A DNA stretch of 64,000 nucleotides, from NCBI GenBank assembly GCA_021825585.1, contig JAKAGT010000013.1, positions 62,001 to 126,000 of the forward strand. The letters are read 5' to 3'. Every line of letters begins with the position of its first letter. The stretch's first letter is position 1. This document shows positions 33,500 through 41,719 of the stretch, in pieces. This DNA comes from Bacteroidota bacterium (lineage in GTDB: Bacteria; Bacteroidota; Ignavibacteria; Kryptoniales; JAKASW01). The notes beneath the pieces are model-generated. The model was not told the origin of the DNA and made no database searches. It was given only the letters and a program-made list of their open reading frames with translations. A program made the position numbers and the translations under genes.

Positions 33500-33663
33500 C
33501 TACGTTGTTCTTTTCAATATCTGCGCAGAGAATTCCTTCAGGTCATCCAGATTACCCAGCGATTCATATACGATCCGGTCATCAATGCTAAAATGCCCAT
33601 GCACCAGAATGTTCCTGAGTCCGACCGCTCTTGTCAGACGGGAGACAAGGTCATCGGTTAATT
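33500..33663 (-). pseudogene. 3' remnant of a HepT-like (DUF86/HEPN) toxin gene
   Basis: The minus strand reads in one frame LTDDLVSRLTRAVGLRNILV, then HGHFSIDDRIVYESLGNLDD and LKEFSAQILKRTT before a TAG. This contains the HEPN RNase motif R-x4-H (RNILVH) and the C-terminal layout of HepT toxins. The 5' half is absent: an in-frame TAA lies immediately upstream and no start was found. No MntA nucleotidyltransferase partner is nearby. Confidence 0.65.
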
Positions 33664-34113
33664 AGGCACCACTCCGGCGTTCTCCAGGGTTCAATTCACA
33701 CACAGTTGCTCGCTTAAGCCAGCAGAAAAAAGCCGGTGTCTGTCCGAAAGGAAATCCGTGCGCCGGTCAGCGTCGGGGAGGTTCCGACGTGAGCAATCGT
33801 AACCGGACGACTGAGGTTCGGCCATTGCATACGAGCCGATTGGCTGAGCGCATCCGATAATACCCTGCTTTGCGATGCGACGAGGCGAGCCTCCCTCCGG
33901 GGGGTTGGGAAAGGTGAGGGAAGCTACGGCTTCTCACGGAAATAGAAAAGAGTACGAGAAGTTGTAATAGAACGTTAACAGGAACGAGAATGACTGAAGC
34001 TGAAAGCAGGAGCCTCGCAGGCATTCTCATTTACTTTTCCATTTGCGTTTATTCGCCATTTATCGAAGCCAAAGGTTGGTGCGATATCTCTGCTCACACC
34101 TATATTTATAACA
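33664..34113. other. Intergenic region without recognisable gene
   Basis: About 450 bp between the HepT remnant and the polysaccharide operon terminator. A short minus-strand open frame (33767-34030) has no recognisable domain and no ribosome binding site. I do not call a gene. Confidence 0.35.
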
Positions 34114-34137
34114 AAGCCCTGTCTGTCGACAGGGCTT
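34114..34137 (-). terminator. Terminator of the heptose/polysaccharide operon
   Basis: A 10-bp perfect stem (AAGCCCTGTC / GACAGGGCTT) with a 4-nt loop is followed on the minus strand by TGTTATAAATAT, 28 bp beyond the transaldolase stop. Confidence 0.75.
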
Positions 34138-34165
34138 CGGAGACCACCGACGATACAACTTCTCT

Positions 34166-34900
34166 TCATTTCTCCACAGGCTGCTTCTCGATCTGAAGTG
34201 TGTACCCTGCGGACTTAGCGTCATTGTAGAACATCTTCACGGTGTCGAGGGAATACTCATCGAGGTCCTTTCCAAACAACGCCATTTTCTTTATCAAGTC
34301 GTTCGTCACGGTAATGATATGACAGCCAATTTGGTCTGCCTGGATAATGTTCAGTACTTCCCGCGGACTTGCCCAGATCAATTCCACCGACGGATACGGC
34401 CTGAGATATTCGACTATTTCCTGCATGACCGGCACAGGGTCACGACCGGTGTCTGCAATTCTTCCGGCAAAAACCGAAACGTACCCACCCGGGCCGTTGA
34501 GCAGAGCCGGGACGGCCCGCTTGACTTGTTCGAGCATCATCATCGCCGTGACATTTACCCTGACCCCCTGCCGAGCCAGGTTCTCTACCGTTTTTGTACT
34601 CGACTTCCCGTTAGTGTTGGTGACAGGTATTTTCACATAAACATTCGTCGCCCACGATGCTATCTCGAGCGCTTGCCCCTCCATTTCTTCGAAGTCGTCC
34701 GAGAAGACCTCAAACGAGATCGGCTTGTCCCTGATCTCGGACAGAACTTCCTTCGCGAATGATTTATAGTCTTTGATCCCTGCCTTCTTCATGAGCGTCG
34801 GATTTGTTGTAAACCCCGAAATTATCGGATTAGCAGCCATCTCGATCATCCCGGCTTTGTCGGCCCCGTCGGCAAATATTTTCACATTGAGTGCCCGCAT
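34166..34900 (-). CDS. Transaldolase
   Basis: A 244-residue member of the small transaldolase family. The opening FADGADKAGMIEMAANPIIS and GFTTNPTLMKKAG carry the family signature, and Lys90 in NVYVKIPVT is the Schiff-base lysine. It is longer than fructose-6-P aldolases (about 215). In a sugar-nucleotide operon beside a sedoheptulose-7-P isomerase, its likely job is to make sedoheptulose 7-phosphate from fructose 6-phosphate and erythrose 4-phosphate. Confidence 0.88.
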   Translation of the reverse strand: MRALNVKIFADGADKAGMIEMAANPIISGFTTNPTLMKKAGIKDYKSFAKEVLSEIRDKPISFEVFSDDFEEMEGQALEIASWATNVYVKIPVTNTNGKSSTKTVENLARQGVRVNVTAMMMLEQVKRAVPALLNGPGGYVSVFAGRIADTGRDPVPVMQEIVEYLRPYPSVELIWASPREVLNIIQADQIGCHIITVTNDLIKKMALFGKDLDEYSLDTVKMFYNDAKSAGYTLQIEKQPVEK

Positions 34901-34982
34901 GGTCCCCTTCCTTTCAGTTTGTGAATGAAATTATCAGAAATGCCTTATTGCGAAACTGTTAAGCATTGTCATGAAACGCAGG

Positions 34983-35579
34983 TTATCTGGTCGACTCCCA
35001 CTTTGTCGGACTGACCTGAAGCCTGGGATGGGATACAAGCAAGTGCCACACGACGGCTTGGAACCCTTCTGTTAAAGGGGTTACATGAGCTGAGTTTATC
35101 GTCGGGATGACTACAACTGCGTCTCCGACCCGCTTCGTATAACCCCCATCCCTTCCGACTATCCCGACAATCCCGGCTCCGATTTCCTTTGCATACTTCA
35201 GAGCTTCAACAAGGTTGGGACTAATGTTCCTCTCCTCGTCCCCTCCGCCTACCGAGAAAACAAACAGACAATCCGTCGGACCAAACCGGCTAGCCCTAAG
35301 CCAATTCAGAATTGAGACGTCCCACCCCTCGTCGTTGACCCGCGCAGTCAATTCTGATACGTTATCGTAAGGCGCGTACGCTTCAATACCGCACAATTTT
35401 CTGAAGTCACATACCGCATGGGAGGCATGACCCGCCCCTCCGCCAGAACCGATAACGAATAGACGTCCCCCTCTCTCTCGAACTAAGGACAGCGTCTCCG
35501 CGATTTTCTCCATATCGGAACAATTCAACTCATTTATAAGCGCCCTGGACTCACCTATGAATGTTTCCGAAAAAGTCAT
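34983..35579 (-). CDS. SIS-domain sugar phosphate isomerase (GmhA-like)
   Basis: ATG at 35579 has GGGAG upstream and gives 198 residues. The SIS fold is visible in RLFVIGSGGGAGHASHAVCD (phosphate-binding Ser/Gly loop) and FVFSVGGGDEERNISPNLVE. The layout matches sedoheptulose-7-phosphate isomerases (GmhA), which make D-glycero-D-manno-heptose 7-phosphate. Residues differ from canonical GmhA at several places, so specificity is inferred mainly from context. Confidence 0.75.
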   Translation of the reverse strand: MTFSETFIGESRALINELNCSDMEKIAETLSLVRERGGRLFVIGSGGGAGHASHAVCDFRKLCGIEAYAPYDNVSELTARVNDEGWDVSILNWLRASRFGPTDCLFVFSVGGGDEERNISPNLVEALKYAKEIGAGIVGIVGRDGGYTKRVGDAVVVIPTINSAHVTPLTEGFQAVVWHLLVSHPRLQVSPTKWESTR

Positions 35580-35627
35580 CTCCACTCCCTCTGTTTGCCG
35601 AATCAGCACTAGTCAGACAAAAGCCAG

Positions 35628-36800
35628 TTACACCCGGCGGGTAATTTCTCGCTTTGCGCCGTATTCCACTTCGTCTACCTCAGACACAATCTTGCTGAGG
35701 TAACTCTTGCCCTCCGGCGTGATTTGAAATTCTGCGGGGTCGTAGTATCTGCTGTCTACAAACCGGTGAAATTTATCGATCCCCGTTTGCCCTCTCAGAT
35801 CAATAGTTTCCGCTTTAAAGCCATCTTTTCCATCACTGATAGTCAAAAGTACCGGTTCGCTGATTCCGTTCGAGAAAAGGTCTACTCCTTCCTTTCCCAA
35901 CAGAATTGCTGAATTGTAATCCAGTTGGTTGGGCTTACCCGCTCTATATATGTATGACGGATTCACGGCATTAACATTCCTGGTATCAAAGTGTGTTTTC
36001 AGATCAGTCTTGAGTCTCTTCGCCAAAGACTCCGCACCCCCTTTGAACCTCGGATGTCCGAAGTTATCCTTCTCGCTCTCGTCGGCAGATATATATTCTC
36101 CGTTCTCCCACCTGGCCCCCTCCGATACTACTATCAGAACACTTCTCTCCTTCCGGTATCGCTCAACGACTTTCTCCATGAGCAAGTCGTAATTCAAGGG
36201 AAATTCCGGAATGATGATAAAATCCGGATGTCCCATCGACGAGGCAAGGGCGAGCCAGCCGGCGTGCATCCCCATAGATTCAACCACCATGATCCTCTCA
36301 TGCGAGTAAGCTGTAGTTCTCAACCCTTCTTTCAAACTGACGAGTGACGATATTTTCTGCGCTGCGGTGGGATAACCCAATGTAAAGTAGTTCACTATCT
36401 CGCCCGGCTCGTTTATACCGACATCGTTGTCTATCGTCTTGCTGATGAGGACCTGGGGCACGTCCCGGAAGAGGAACGCGTTGGATAGAGTGTCCTCCCC
36501 TCCGACCACGATCAACCCATCCAGCCCCAAACGCGACAGGGCTCTTTGTATTTGCTCTCGGGAACCGTCGACTTTGTTCAGGTTAACGCGCGAGGACTTC
36601 AGGACTGTGCCGCCAATCGATAGGTCGATGGACAACCTGCTCAGATCAACCAAGTCCATTTCAAACAGCCCCTGCCATCCTCTTGCGATCCCAACCAGAT
36701 CAACGCCGACGGACTCTGCCTGCCGGTATGCCGACCCTATTACCGCATTAAGCGGTGGGACGTCGCCCCCTCCGGTTAGTATTCCAATTCTTCTCTTCAA
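35628..36800 (-). CDS. Phosphofructokinase family, PPi-type signature
   Basis: A 390-residue PfkA-family enzyme. The opening is GILTGGGDVPPLN, the nucleotide site reads GGEDT (Asp103), the catalytic base is in KTIDND (Asp124 or neighbouring Asp126) and the substrate site is ESMGMHAGWLAL. E. coli PfkA has Gly at the Asp103 position and Gly just before TIDND, where this protein has Lys121. The Asp/Lys pair is the known mark of pyrophosphate-dependent enzymes. Between a sedoheptulose-phosphate isomerase and sugar oxidoreductases it may act on a seven-carbon sugar. Confidence 0.85.
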   Translation of the reverse strand: MKRRIGILTGGGDVPPLNAVIGSAYRQAESVGVDLVGIARGWQGLFEMDLVDLSRLSIDLSIGGTVLKSSRVNLNKVDGSREQIQRALSRLGLDGLIVVGGEDTLSNAFLFRDVPQVLISKTIDNDVGINEPGEIVNYFTLGYPTAAQKISSLVSLKEGLRTTAYSHERIMVVESMGMHAGWLALASSMGHPDFIIIPEFPLNYDLLMEKVVERYRKERSVLIVVSEGARWENGEYISADESEKDNFGHPRFKGGAESLAKRLKTDLKTHFDTRNVNAVNPSYIYRAGKPNQLDYNSAILLGKEGVDLFSNGISEPVLLTISDGKDGFKAETIDLRGQTGIDKFHRFVDSRYYDPAEFQITPEGKSYLSKIVSEVDEVEYGAKREITRRV

Positions 36801-36875
36801 CCTACGTTCCGCGCGTCGCGGCTTTGCATCTGATGGGCTCGTGCGTTTCCCTCAATCCCACAGTCCCCGCGTCCT

Positions 36876-37871
36876 TCATAACCAGACCATCCTTCCTTCC
36901 GCGCTCGACCGGTAGATCGCCTCTATGATCTGATTTGCTTTCATCCCGTCGACGCCGCTCCCGACGGGCTGCCTGTTTTCCTCGATCGCGTCCTCGAATT
37001 CCACCCACTCGTTTCGCCAGCTTACGTCGTCACCTGGAAACTGATAGACTCCTATTTTGGGCATTCCCCCGCCTTTATTTCGCACTCCGTATTCTAAGGT
37101 CTCCATTCCGTAACTCCCGCCTAATCCTTCGATGCTGAGGTACCCGTCGGTTCCGAACACCTCGAAGGAAAAGATATTCCTCCAGTTCGTCCAGCTCACA
37201 TTGAACTGGATGTCGACACCTGTGATTGATTGCATATAGACGAAAGCATTGTCCTCTACCTCCGACGCCCAGTATTTCGTCCTGACGACTCCGAAGACAC
37301 TGCTTATGTCACCGGCAAACCATCTGCATAGATCTACAATATGGACCCCTTGATCAAGGAGCTCTCCGCCGCCGCACAAATCTTTCGAAGCTCGCCATTC
37401 CTTCTCCATTCCTGGTCGCCCTCCGTGTCCATATCTTGCCCTGATGTTGAGGATTCTGCCAATACCTCCGTTATTGAAGATTTCCCTTGCTTTCTGTGGA
37501 GCCGGATGAAAAACATGGTTGAAACCAGTTTTTAGAATACATCCATTGACCGCAGACGAATTGAGTATCTCTTTCGCTTCAGCGAGATTTCTTCCAAGTG
37601 GTTTCTCCACCAAGACGTGTCTTTTGTGGCTTAAGGCTTCAATGGCGATGCCATGGGAATACTTGTTAACAACTGAGATGACGACAGCGTCACACGATGC
37701 ATCCCGGATAAGTGCCATGTAGTCGGCGTAATAGCGGCAATTGAATTGAGATGCAAAGGCTTCCCCTTTCGTCTGATCCGTGTCGCAGCAGGCAATGAGT
37801 CTATCATGACAGCCCAGGGCCATCGCTCTCTTCTTACCTATCGCCCCGCATCCAATAATGCTAACATCCAT
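36876..37871 (-). CDS. Gfo/Idh/MocA family NAD(P)-dependent oxidoreductase
   Basis: A 331-residue enzyme. N-terminal Rossmann fold: SIIGCGAIGKKRAMAL; the catalytic-domain motif EKPLGRNLAEAKEIL follows, with the Lys that is typical of the family. The second domain begins near residue 120 (KTGFNHVFHPAPQKAREIF). These enzymes oxidise or reduce sugar carbons. It lies in the heptose operon next to an SDR, together likely to modify the sugar at one or two positions. Confidence 0.88.
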   Translation of the reverse strand: MDVSIIGCGAIGKKRAMALGCHDRLIACCDTDQTKGEAFASQFNCRYYADYMALIRDASCDAVVISVVNKYSHGIAIEALSHKRHVLVEKPLGRNLAEAKEILNSSAVNGCILKTGFNHVFHPAPQKAREIFNNGGIGRILNIRARYGHGGRPGMEKEWRASKDLCGGGELLDQGVHIVDLCRWFAGDISSVFGVVRTKYWASEVEDNAFVYMQSITGVDIQFNVSWTNWRNIFSFEVFGTDGYLSIEGLGGSYGMETLEYGVRNKGGGMPKIGVYQFPGDDVSWRNEWVEFEDAIEENRQPVGSGVDGMKANQIIEAIYRSSAEGRMVWL

Positions 37872-37883
37872 TATCTGTTTTTC

Positions 37884-38735
37884 CTACGTCGTTGCCTTAC
37901 GTCCATATTGCTTCTCATCAATCCTGCGAAGAGTGGCGATATCTCGATCTTGCCTTAAGTTCTCCTGAAAGACCTTCTCCCTCCACGGATCCCATTTTGC
38001 ATTGATCAACTTCCCCGTAATTCCATCGGAGTCATCGGATGCTAAAAAACAAGCCAATTCTCCGGCGATCTCAGGGTCGTCTCCGCCCGTATCCCTTCTC
38101 TTCTCTGCATCGAATGCCTCCGTTCCGGCAAGTGGTCCGGCGTTCAGCACCTCTTCGAGCATTTTAGTATTTACCGCACCTGGGGATATAGCATTCACGT
38201 CTATGTTGTACTGCGTGAGCTCTATTGCAAGAATCTCCGTGAAACGCACTATCGCCGTCTTGGAAACTGCGTAAGCCGAAAAATTGGCCCTTGGAGAAGT
38301 CGAGCCTCCGCCTGAAAGGTTTATTATCTTTCCCCTCCTCCTTACAATCATCTCCGGCAAAACGCTCTTTGTGACATGGATAGTGCCGAAAATGTTGACC
38401 CGGACATTTTTCTCCCATTCATCTATACTGATGCTTTCAAACGGTCCGATCGGAGGTTGGATCCCGGCGTTATTGACAAGGACATCTATATGCCCGTAAG
38501 TCTCCCTGGCATTCAAAATGGCGCGACCTACGTCTTCCATTGAAGATATATCACACACGACCGGACTGGACTGTCCGCCGAGGTTGGAGATACGATCGCT
38601 GGTTTCGTTTAGTTCGGTTGCAGTCCTTGCGAGGAGGGCGACATTCGCTCCCTCCGAGGCGCACTTAAGCGCGATTGCTCGCCCTATTCCGCGCCCGCCA
38701 CCGGTGACCAGGACAGTCTTACCTGCGAGAATCAT
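37884..38735 (-). CDS. Short-chain dehydrogenase/reductase
   Basis: Start at ATG 38735 (MILAGKTVLVTGGGRGIGRA) gives 283 residues and a 17-bp overlap with the upstream nucleotidyltransferase gene. It carries the cofactor loop TGGGRGIG, the NNAG motif (VLVNNAGIQ) and the catalytic Ser...Tyr-x3-Lys (YAVSKTAIVRF). Probably a sugar or sugar-nucleotide oxidoreductase within the operon. Confidence 0.88.
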   Translation of the reverse strand: MILAGKTVLVTGGGRGIGRAIALKCASEGANVALLARTATELNETSDRISNLGGQSSPVVCDISSMEDVGRAILNARETYGHIDVLVNNAGIQPPIGPFESISIDEWEKNVRVNIFGTIHVTKSVLPEMIVRRRGKIINLSGGGSTSPRANFSAYAVSKTAIVRFTEILAIELTQYNIDVNAISPGAVNTKMLEEVLNAGPLAGTEAFDAEKRRDTGGDDPEIAGELACFLASDDSDGITGKLINAKWDPWREKVFQENLRQDRDIATLRRIDEKQYGRKATT

Positions 38736-39429
38736 CCGCTCCTCGGAATGCGTCTCGAAGCAGAACAGGAGTGTCAAAGGCCTTCAGCGACACATCTGAA
38801 CACACACTATAAATCGGGATGCCCTCTTTCAGCAGTCTCGGGAATATATCCTTTCCGAAATCTGAGTTCCCCAGCGGAATATACTCAAATACAACCGGGC
38901 TCAAATAGTAGATACCTGCGTTTACCCAATGGCTATCGGTTGATCCAGACTTCGGCTTTTCAATAAACCGGACAATTCTTCCGTCGGGGGCAAACTCCCC
39001 CACCCCGCTCTGCGACACGTCATCCCTATGATGAAAAGCAATCACCCCGATACAATCGTGTTTATGAAATTCCTCTGTGAGCGAACTTAGATCGAAATTC
39101 GAAAAATTGTCCCCATATAGGACGAAGAACTCTTCTCCCGCGAGATAATCACGAAAATTGTTCAGGGCTCCCGCCGTCCCGAGCATTTCCTCCTCTAACG
39201 AATAACGGATGTTGACGCCGAAGGCGGAACCATCCCCGAAATAGGATCGTATGACCTCATGGAGATGATGTGTGTTTATGAAGATCTCACGGATTCCTGA
39301 ATTCCGGCAGAGATCAATGTTGTGTTGCAAGATCGGCTTTCCCCTGTATCGGATCATGGGCTTAGGGATGTTGTCTAAAGCACCCCTAAGGCGCTCGCCT
39401 TTTCCGGCGGCAAGGATGATGGCTTTCAT
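38719..39429 (-). CDS. Sugar nucleotidyltransferase (HddC/RfbA-like)
   Basis: A 236-residue enzyme with the signature ILAAGKGERLRGALDNIPKP (the pyrophosphorylase motif), the metal-binding LYGDNFSNFDL and the sugar-site VNAGIYYLSP. Related proteins attach a nucleotide to mannose-1-P, glucose-1-P or heptose-1-P. With the heptose kinase at 41720 and the GmhA-like isomerase, a D-glycero-D-manno-heptose-1-P guanylyltransferase role is likely. Confidence 0.85.
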   Translation of the reverse strand: MKAIILAAGKGERLRGALDNIPKPMIRYRGKPILQHNIDLCRNSGIREIFINTHHLHEVIRSYFGDGSAFGVNIRYSLEEEMLGTAGALNNFRDYLAGEEFFVLYGDNFSNFDLSSLTEEFHKHDCIGVIAFHHRDDVSQSGVGEFAPDGRIVRFIEKPKSGSTDSHWVNAGIYYLSPVVFEYIPLGNSDFGKDIFPRLLKEGIPIYSVCSDVSLKAFDTPVLLRDAFRGADDSRR

Positions 39430-39469
39430 GGTTATGGAAGGAGAAATGAAAAAGGAAAATACAGGTGCT

Positions 39470-39748
39470 TTAGTAATGATATCTACACTGGATAAAATCT
39501 ATCCTTTCATCACTGACAATGTATACGATTCTATGTTCTAGCGTTAGTCTTCTGGACCACACACCTGGACCCAAATACCGCAATGGTTCAGGCTTGCCCG
39601 TTCCCTCAAAAGGTGTTCTTAGGATTTCATCGACCAGGTCTAGGATTTTTATCGCAGTCCTTCTGTCCGTCTTCACCCAATACGCTAAATCTTCCCTGAA
39701 CTCTGGATGGAAAACACTGTCGCGTTTTGCCGATGCCTTAATCTTCAA
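39470..39748 (-). CDS. YoeB/Txe-family toxin
   Basis: A 92-residue RelE-superfamily mRNA endonuclease. The C-terminal pattern VWSRRLTLEHRIVYIV and CRYHY is the YoeB/Txe hallmark, with the closing His-Tyr as catalytic residues. It is translated from within the end of the antitoxin gene (11-bp overlap), the standard order for yefM-yoeB. It cleaves ribosome-bound mRNA when the antitoxin is degraded. Confidence 0.88.
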   Translation of the reverse strand: MKIKASAKRDSVFHPEFREDLAYWVKTDRRTAIKILDLVDEILRTPFEGTGKPEPLRYLGPGVWSRRLTLEHRIVYIVSDERIDFIQCRYHY

Positions 39749-40019
39749 GCCCGAATTCTTTTTTCAATTCGGCAAGCGTTTGTGTCCTCCCTTTTTTCGC
39801 GTGGACCCTCAAAAGAGCGGTGAGAAGCCGCCGTGCGTTTTTTGGGGAACGCAAGAGATGAACGGTTTCCAACAAACTCGACAGCTCACTTTCAGAAATA
39901 AGAGCCACGTTTTCTGCCTTCTTGCGACTTACTATCACAACTTCCTTGTTAGAAGAAACCTCGTCTAATAGTTTTGCCAAATTAGCTCTCGCTCGGCTGT
40001 AGGTCACATTTATCGACAT
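39738..40019 (-). CDS. Phd/YefM-family antitoxin
   Basis: Start at ATG 40019 gives 93 residues beginning MSINVTYSRARANLAKLLDE, the Phd/YefM DNA-binding fold, with EVVIVSRKKAENVALIS as the central strand. It neutralises the YoeB-like toxin and represses the operon. A perfect 8-bp inverted repeat lies 17 bp upstream of the start. Confidence 0.88.
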   Translation of the reverse strand: MSINVTYSRARANLAKLLDEVSSNKEVVIVSRKKAENVALISESELSSLLETVHLLRSPKNARRLLTALLRVHAKKGRTQTLAELKKEFGLED

Positions 40020-40035
40020 AATCCATGTCCTTTCT

Positions 40036-40058
40036 ATTGTACAGGAATAATGTACAAT
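40036..40058. promoter_or_regulatory. Probable operator of the YefM-YoeB operon
   Basis: ATTGTACA and TGTACAAT, separated by 7 bp. YefM/Phd proteins bind palindromes with a TGTACA core in their own promoters, which matches the established operator consensus of the family. Confidence 0.75.
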
Positions 40059-40262
40059 TATATCCGATCCGATGCAATTCTGCTCTTCCCTGCTTCGATG
40101 ATAAGTTTTTCCTCCCAAAGTCGTAGACCTCGTCGAGGTCTCTTCGTGACGAAGTCCCGAGACAAACGAAACGGGCCAGATACCAGGAAAGAGACCACAA
40201 GCAAGATTTACCGCGGGGATGCAAAGCTTTCGCAAAGACCGCAAAAAGAATTGCGAATGCCC

Positions 40263-41261
40263 TCAGCTAATATTGCCTTTTGCCAGCTCGTTCCTAATGA
40301 ACTCGATCAAAGTTCGAAGGCCTTCTTCCAGGCTAATTCTAGGTACCCAGCCGAGAGACCTGGCAAGCGATATATCCGCCAGATTTGCGAGGGCTTCACC
40401 TGGAAGGTCAGGCTTGTGGACGGGCTTTAGGTCCGAACCGAGCAAGGGCGCGATTATCGAGTATATCTCATTCACCGAATAGTTCGTACCCGACCCCAGA
40501 TTAAATACTCTCCCGGTTGTGCGTCGGTCCGTGATGCACATCTCATGGAAGTCGTCGATATCGTCGACATGTATGAAGTCCCTGCGCTTCTCACCCGTTC
40601 CGTATATGATCGGCACCTCTCCCTTCAGCAGTTTTATTATGAACGCGCTGAAGACCGGCGGTATCGTCCGGCGATAATCTTGTCTGGGACCATATACACA
40701 GAAGTATCTGAGCGCGGTCGAATTCAGGCCAAAATAACGCCTGTAACCTTCTGCAAAATGCATCGAGGCGAACTTACTCAGCGCGTAGAAGCTCTCAGGT
40801 TTCACTTCACTCTCAGGAGTAGGAAAGACCAGGCTCCCTTCGTACACTGCGGAGGATTCGGCGTATATCACCTTCTTCACTCCACTCCGTCTTGCAGCCT
40901 CGAACACGTTTACCGTTCCCCTGACGTTAATATCTGCGGTCTCGACAGGGTCCAGCTGGCAGTCGCTGATACAATTCTTGGCGGCAAGGTGGAAAACATA
41001 ATCGGAATGCTGGAATAACGGAAAAATCGATTTGTCACGGATGTCGAGTTGATGAAATTCCACGCCTTCCGGAATCTGCTCCCTGACACCGTAGGACAGA
41101 TTGTCGATGCCGGTTACCCTGTAACCCTTTTGAATCAGCCGGTCGGCAAGGTTGGAGCCGATGAAGCCAGCGACGCCGGTGATGAGGACTGTGGGAAGGG
41201 GAGAGGGAGGGACTTGGGGAATCTGAGACACCGAGACTTTGGGAGTTGTGGGCTTGCTCAT
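40263..41261 (-). CDS. NAD-dependent nucleotide-sugar epimerase/dehydratase
   Basis: A 332-residue extended SDR with LITGVAGFIGSNLADRLI, catalytic Ser and Tyr-x3-Lys (SSAVYEG... YALSKFA) and RYFCVYGPRQDYRRTIPPVF. It resembles UDP-glucose/GlcNAc 4-epimerases. The first about 22 residues (SKPTTPKVSVSQIPQVPPSP) are not family sequence. They come from a low-complexity DNA repeat ('tcccaagtccc' type), so the N-terminus is an acquired extension. Confidence 0.88.
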   Translation of the reverse strand: MSKPTTPKVSVSQIPQVPPSPLPTVLITGVAGFIGSNLADRLIQKGYRVTGIDNLSYGVREQIPEGVEFHQLDIRDKSIFPLFQHSDYVFHLAAKNCISDCQLDPVETADINVRGTVNVFEAARRSGVKKVIYAESSAVYEGSLVFPTPESEVKPESFYALSKFASMHFAEGYRRYFGLNSTALRYFCVYGPRQDYRRTIPPVFSAFIIKLLKGEVPIIYGTGEKRRDFIHVDDIDDFHEMCITDRRTTGRVFNLGSGTNYSVNEIYSIIAPLLGSDLKPVHKPDLPGEALANLADISLARSLGWVPRISLEEGLRTLIEFIRNELAKGNIS

Positions 41262-41629
41262 AGAGTCCAGCTTTCTGGTTGATTTGACATGACTACCAGT
41301 CTACCGATTATTGCGTCGTACCTTCCCGTAGCCCTTGCAGCATATTCCGGCTCGACATACTTACAGTTACCTGCAAACTCCAGCCATGTCTGCGTTTCGG
41401 CTGCCTCAGCCTCTGCGTCATTCAATTTTGACACGAATGAATTTGGATACCGCCTCCGACGAAAAGCCTCCGCGACGTTGGCGCAGACTGATCTCGAAGA
41501 TCGCCTGATTTGATCTGTCAGCGAATACTTCTCCTCCTTCGGAAATGATTTCGATACTTCGAAGATCTCCATCGCAATTCCAAAGGCCTCTCCATAGACT
41601 TCAAGCTCCTGATGCGTTCTTATCTTCAT
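41258..41629 (-). CDS. Four-helix-bundle protein (S23/IVP family)
   Basis: A 123-residue member of the family named for the protein encoded in 23S rRNA intervening sequences, opening with FGIAMEIFEVSKSFPKEEKY and continuing with DQIRRSSRSVCANVAEAF, the family core. Function is unknown. Homologs include Avd, the accessory protein of diversity-generating retroelements. No reverse transcriptase is present here. It is bracketed by G/C-skewed low-complexity repeats (41200-41240 and 41685-41720) and overlaps the epimerase start by 4 bp. Confidence 0.88.
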   Translation of the reverse strand: MKIRTHQELEVYGEAFGIAMEIFEVSKSFPKEEKYSLTDQIRRSSRSVCANVAEAFRRRRYPNSFVSKLNDAEAEAAETQTWLEFAGNCKYVEPEYAARATGRYDAIIGRLVVMSNQPESWTL

Positions 41630-41684
41630 CTTTCTCTCGTCTTCACAAATCCTTCATATCCACCATTCGCGCCTTCGCGCAGTC

Positions 41685-41719
41685 CCCCAATCCCCCCATC
41701 TCAAAGTCCCCAAGTCCCC
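41685..41719. repeat. Low-complexity 'tccccaagtcccc' repeat
   Basis: CCCCCAATCCCCCCATCTCA and AAGTCCCCAAGTCCCC lie between the S23-family and kinase genes. Related text is in the epimerase 5' end, inside the kinase gene and at 42930-42975. Confidence 0.65.

Noticed and set aside
41258-41629. A diversity-generating retroelement
   Set aside because: The S23/Avd-like protein has no reverse transcriptase or template/variable repeat pair in the window.
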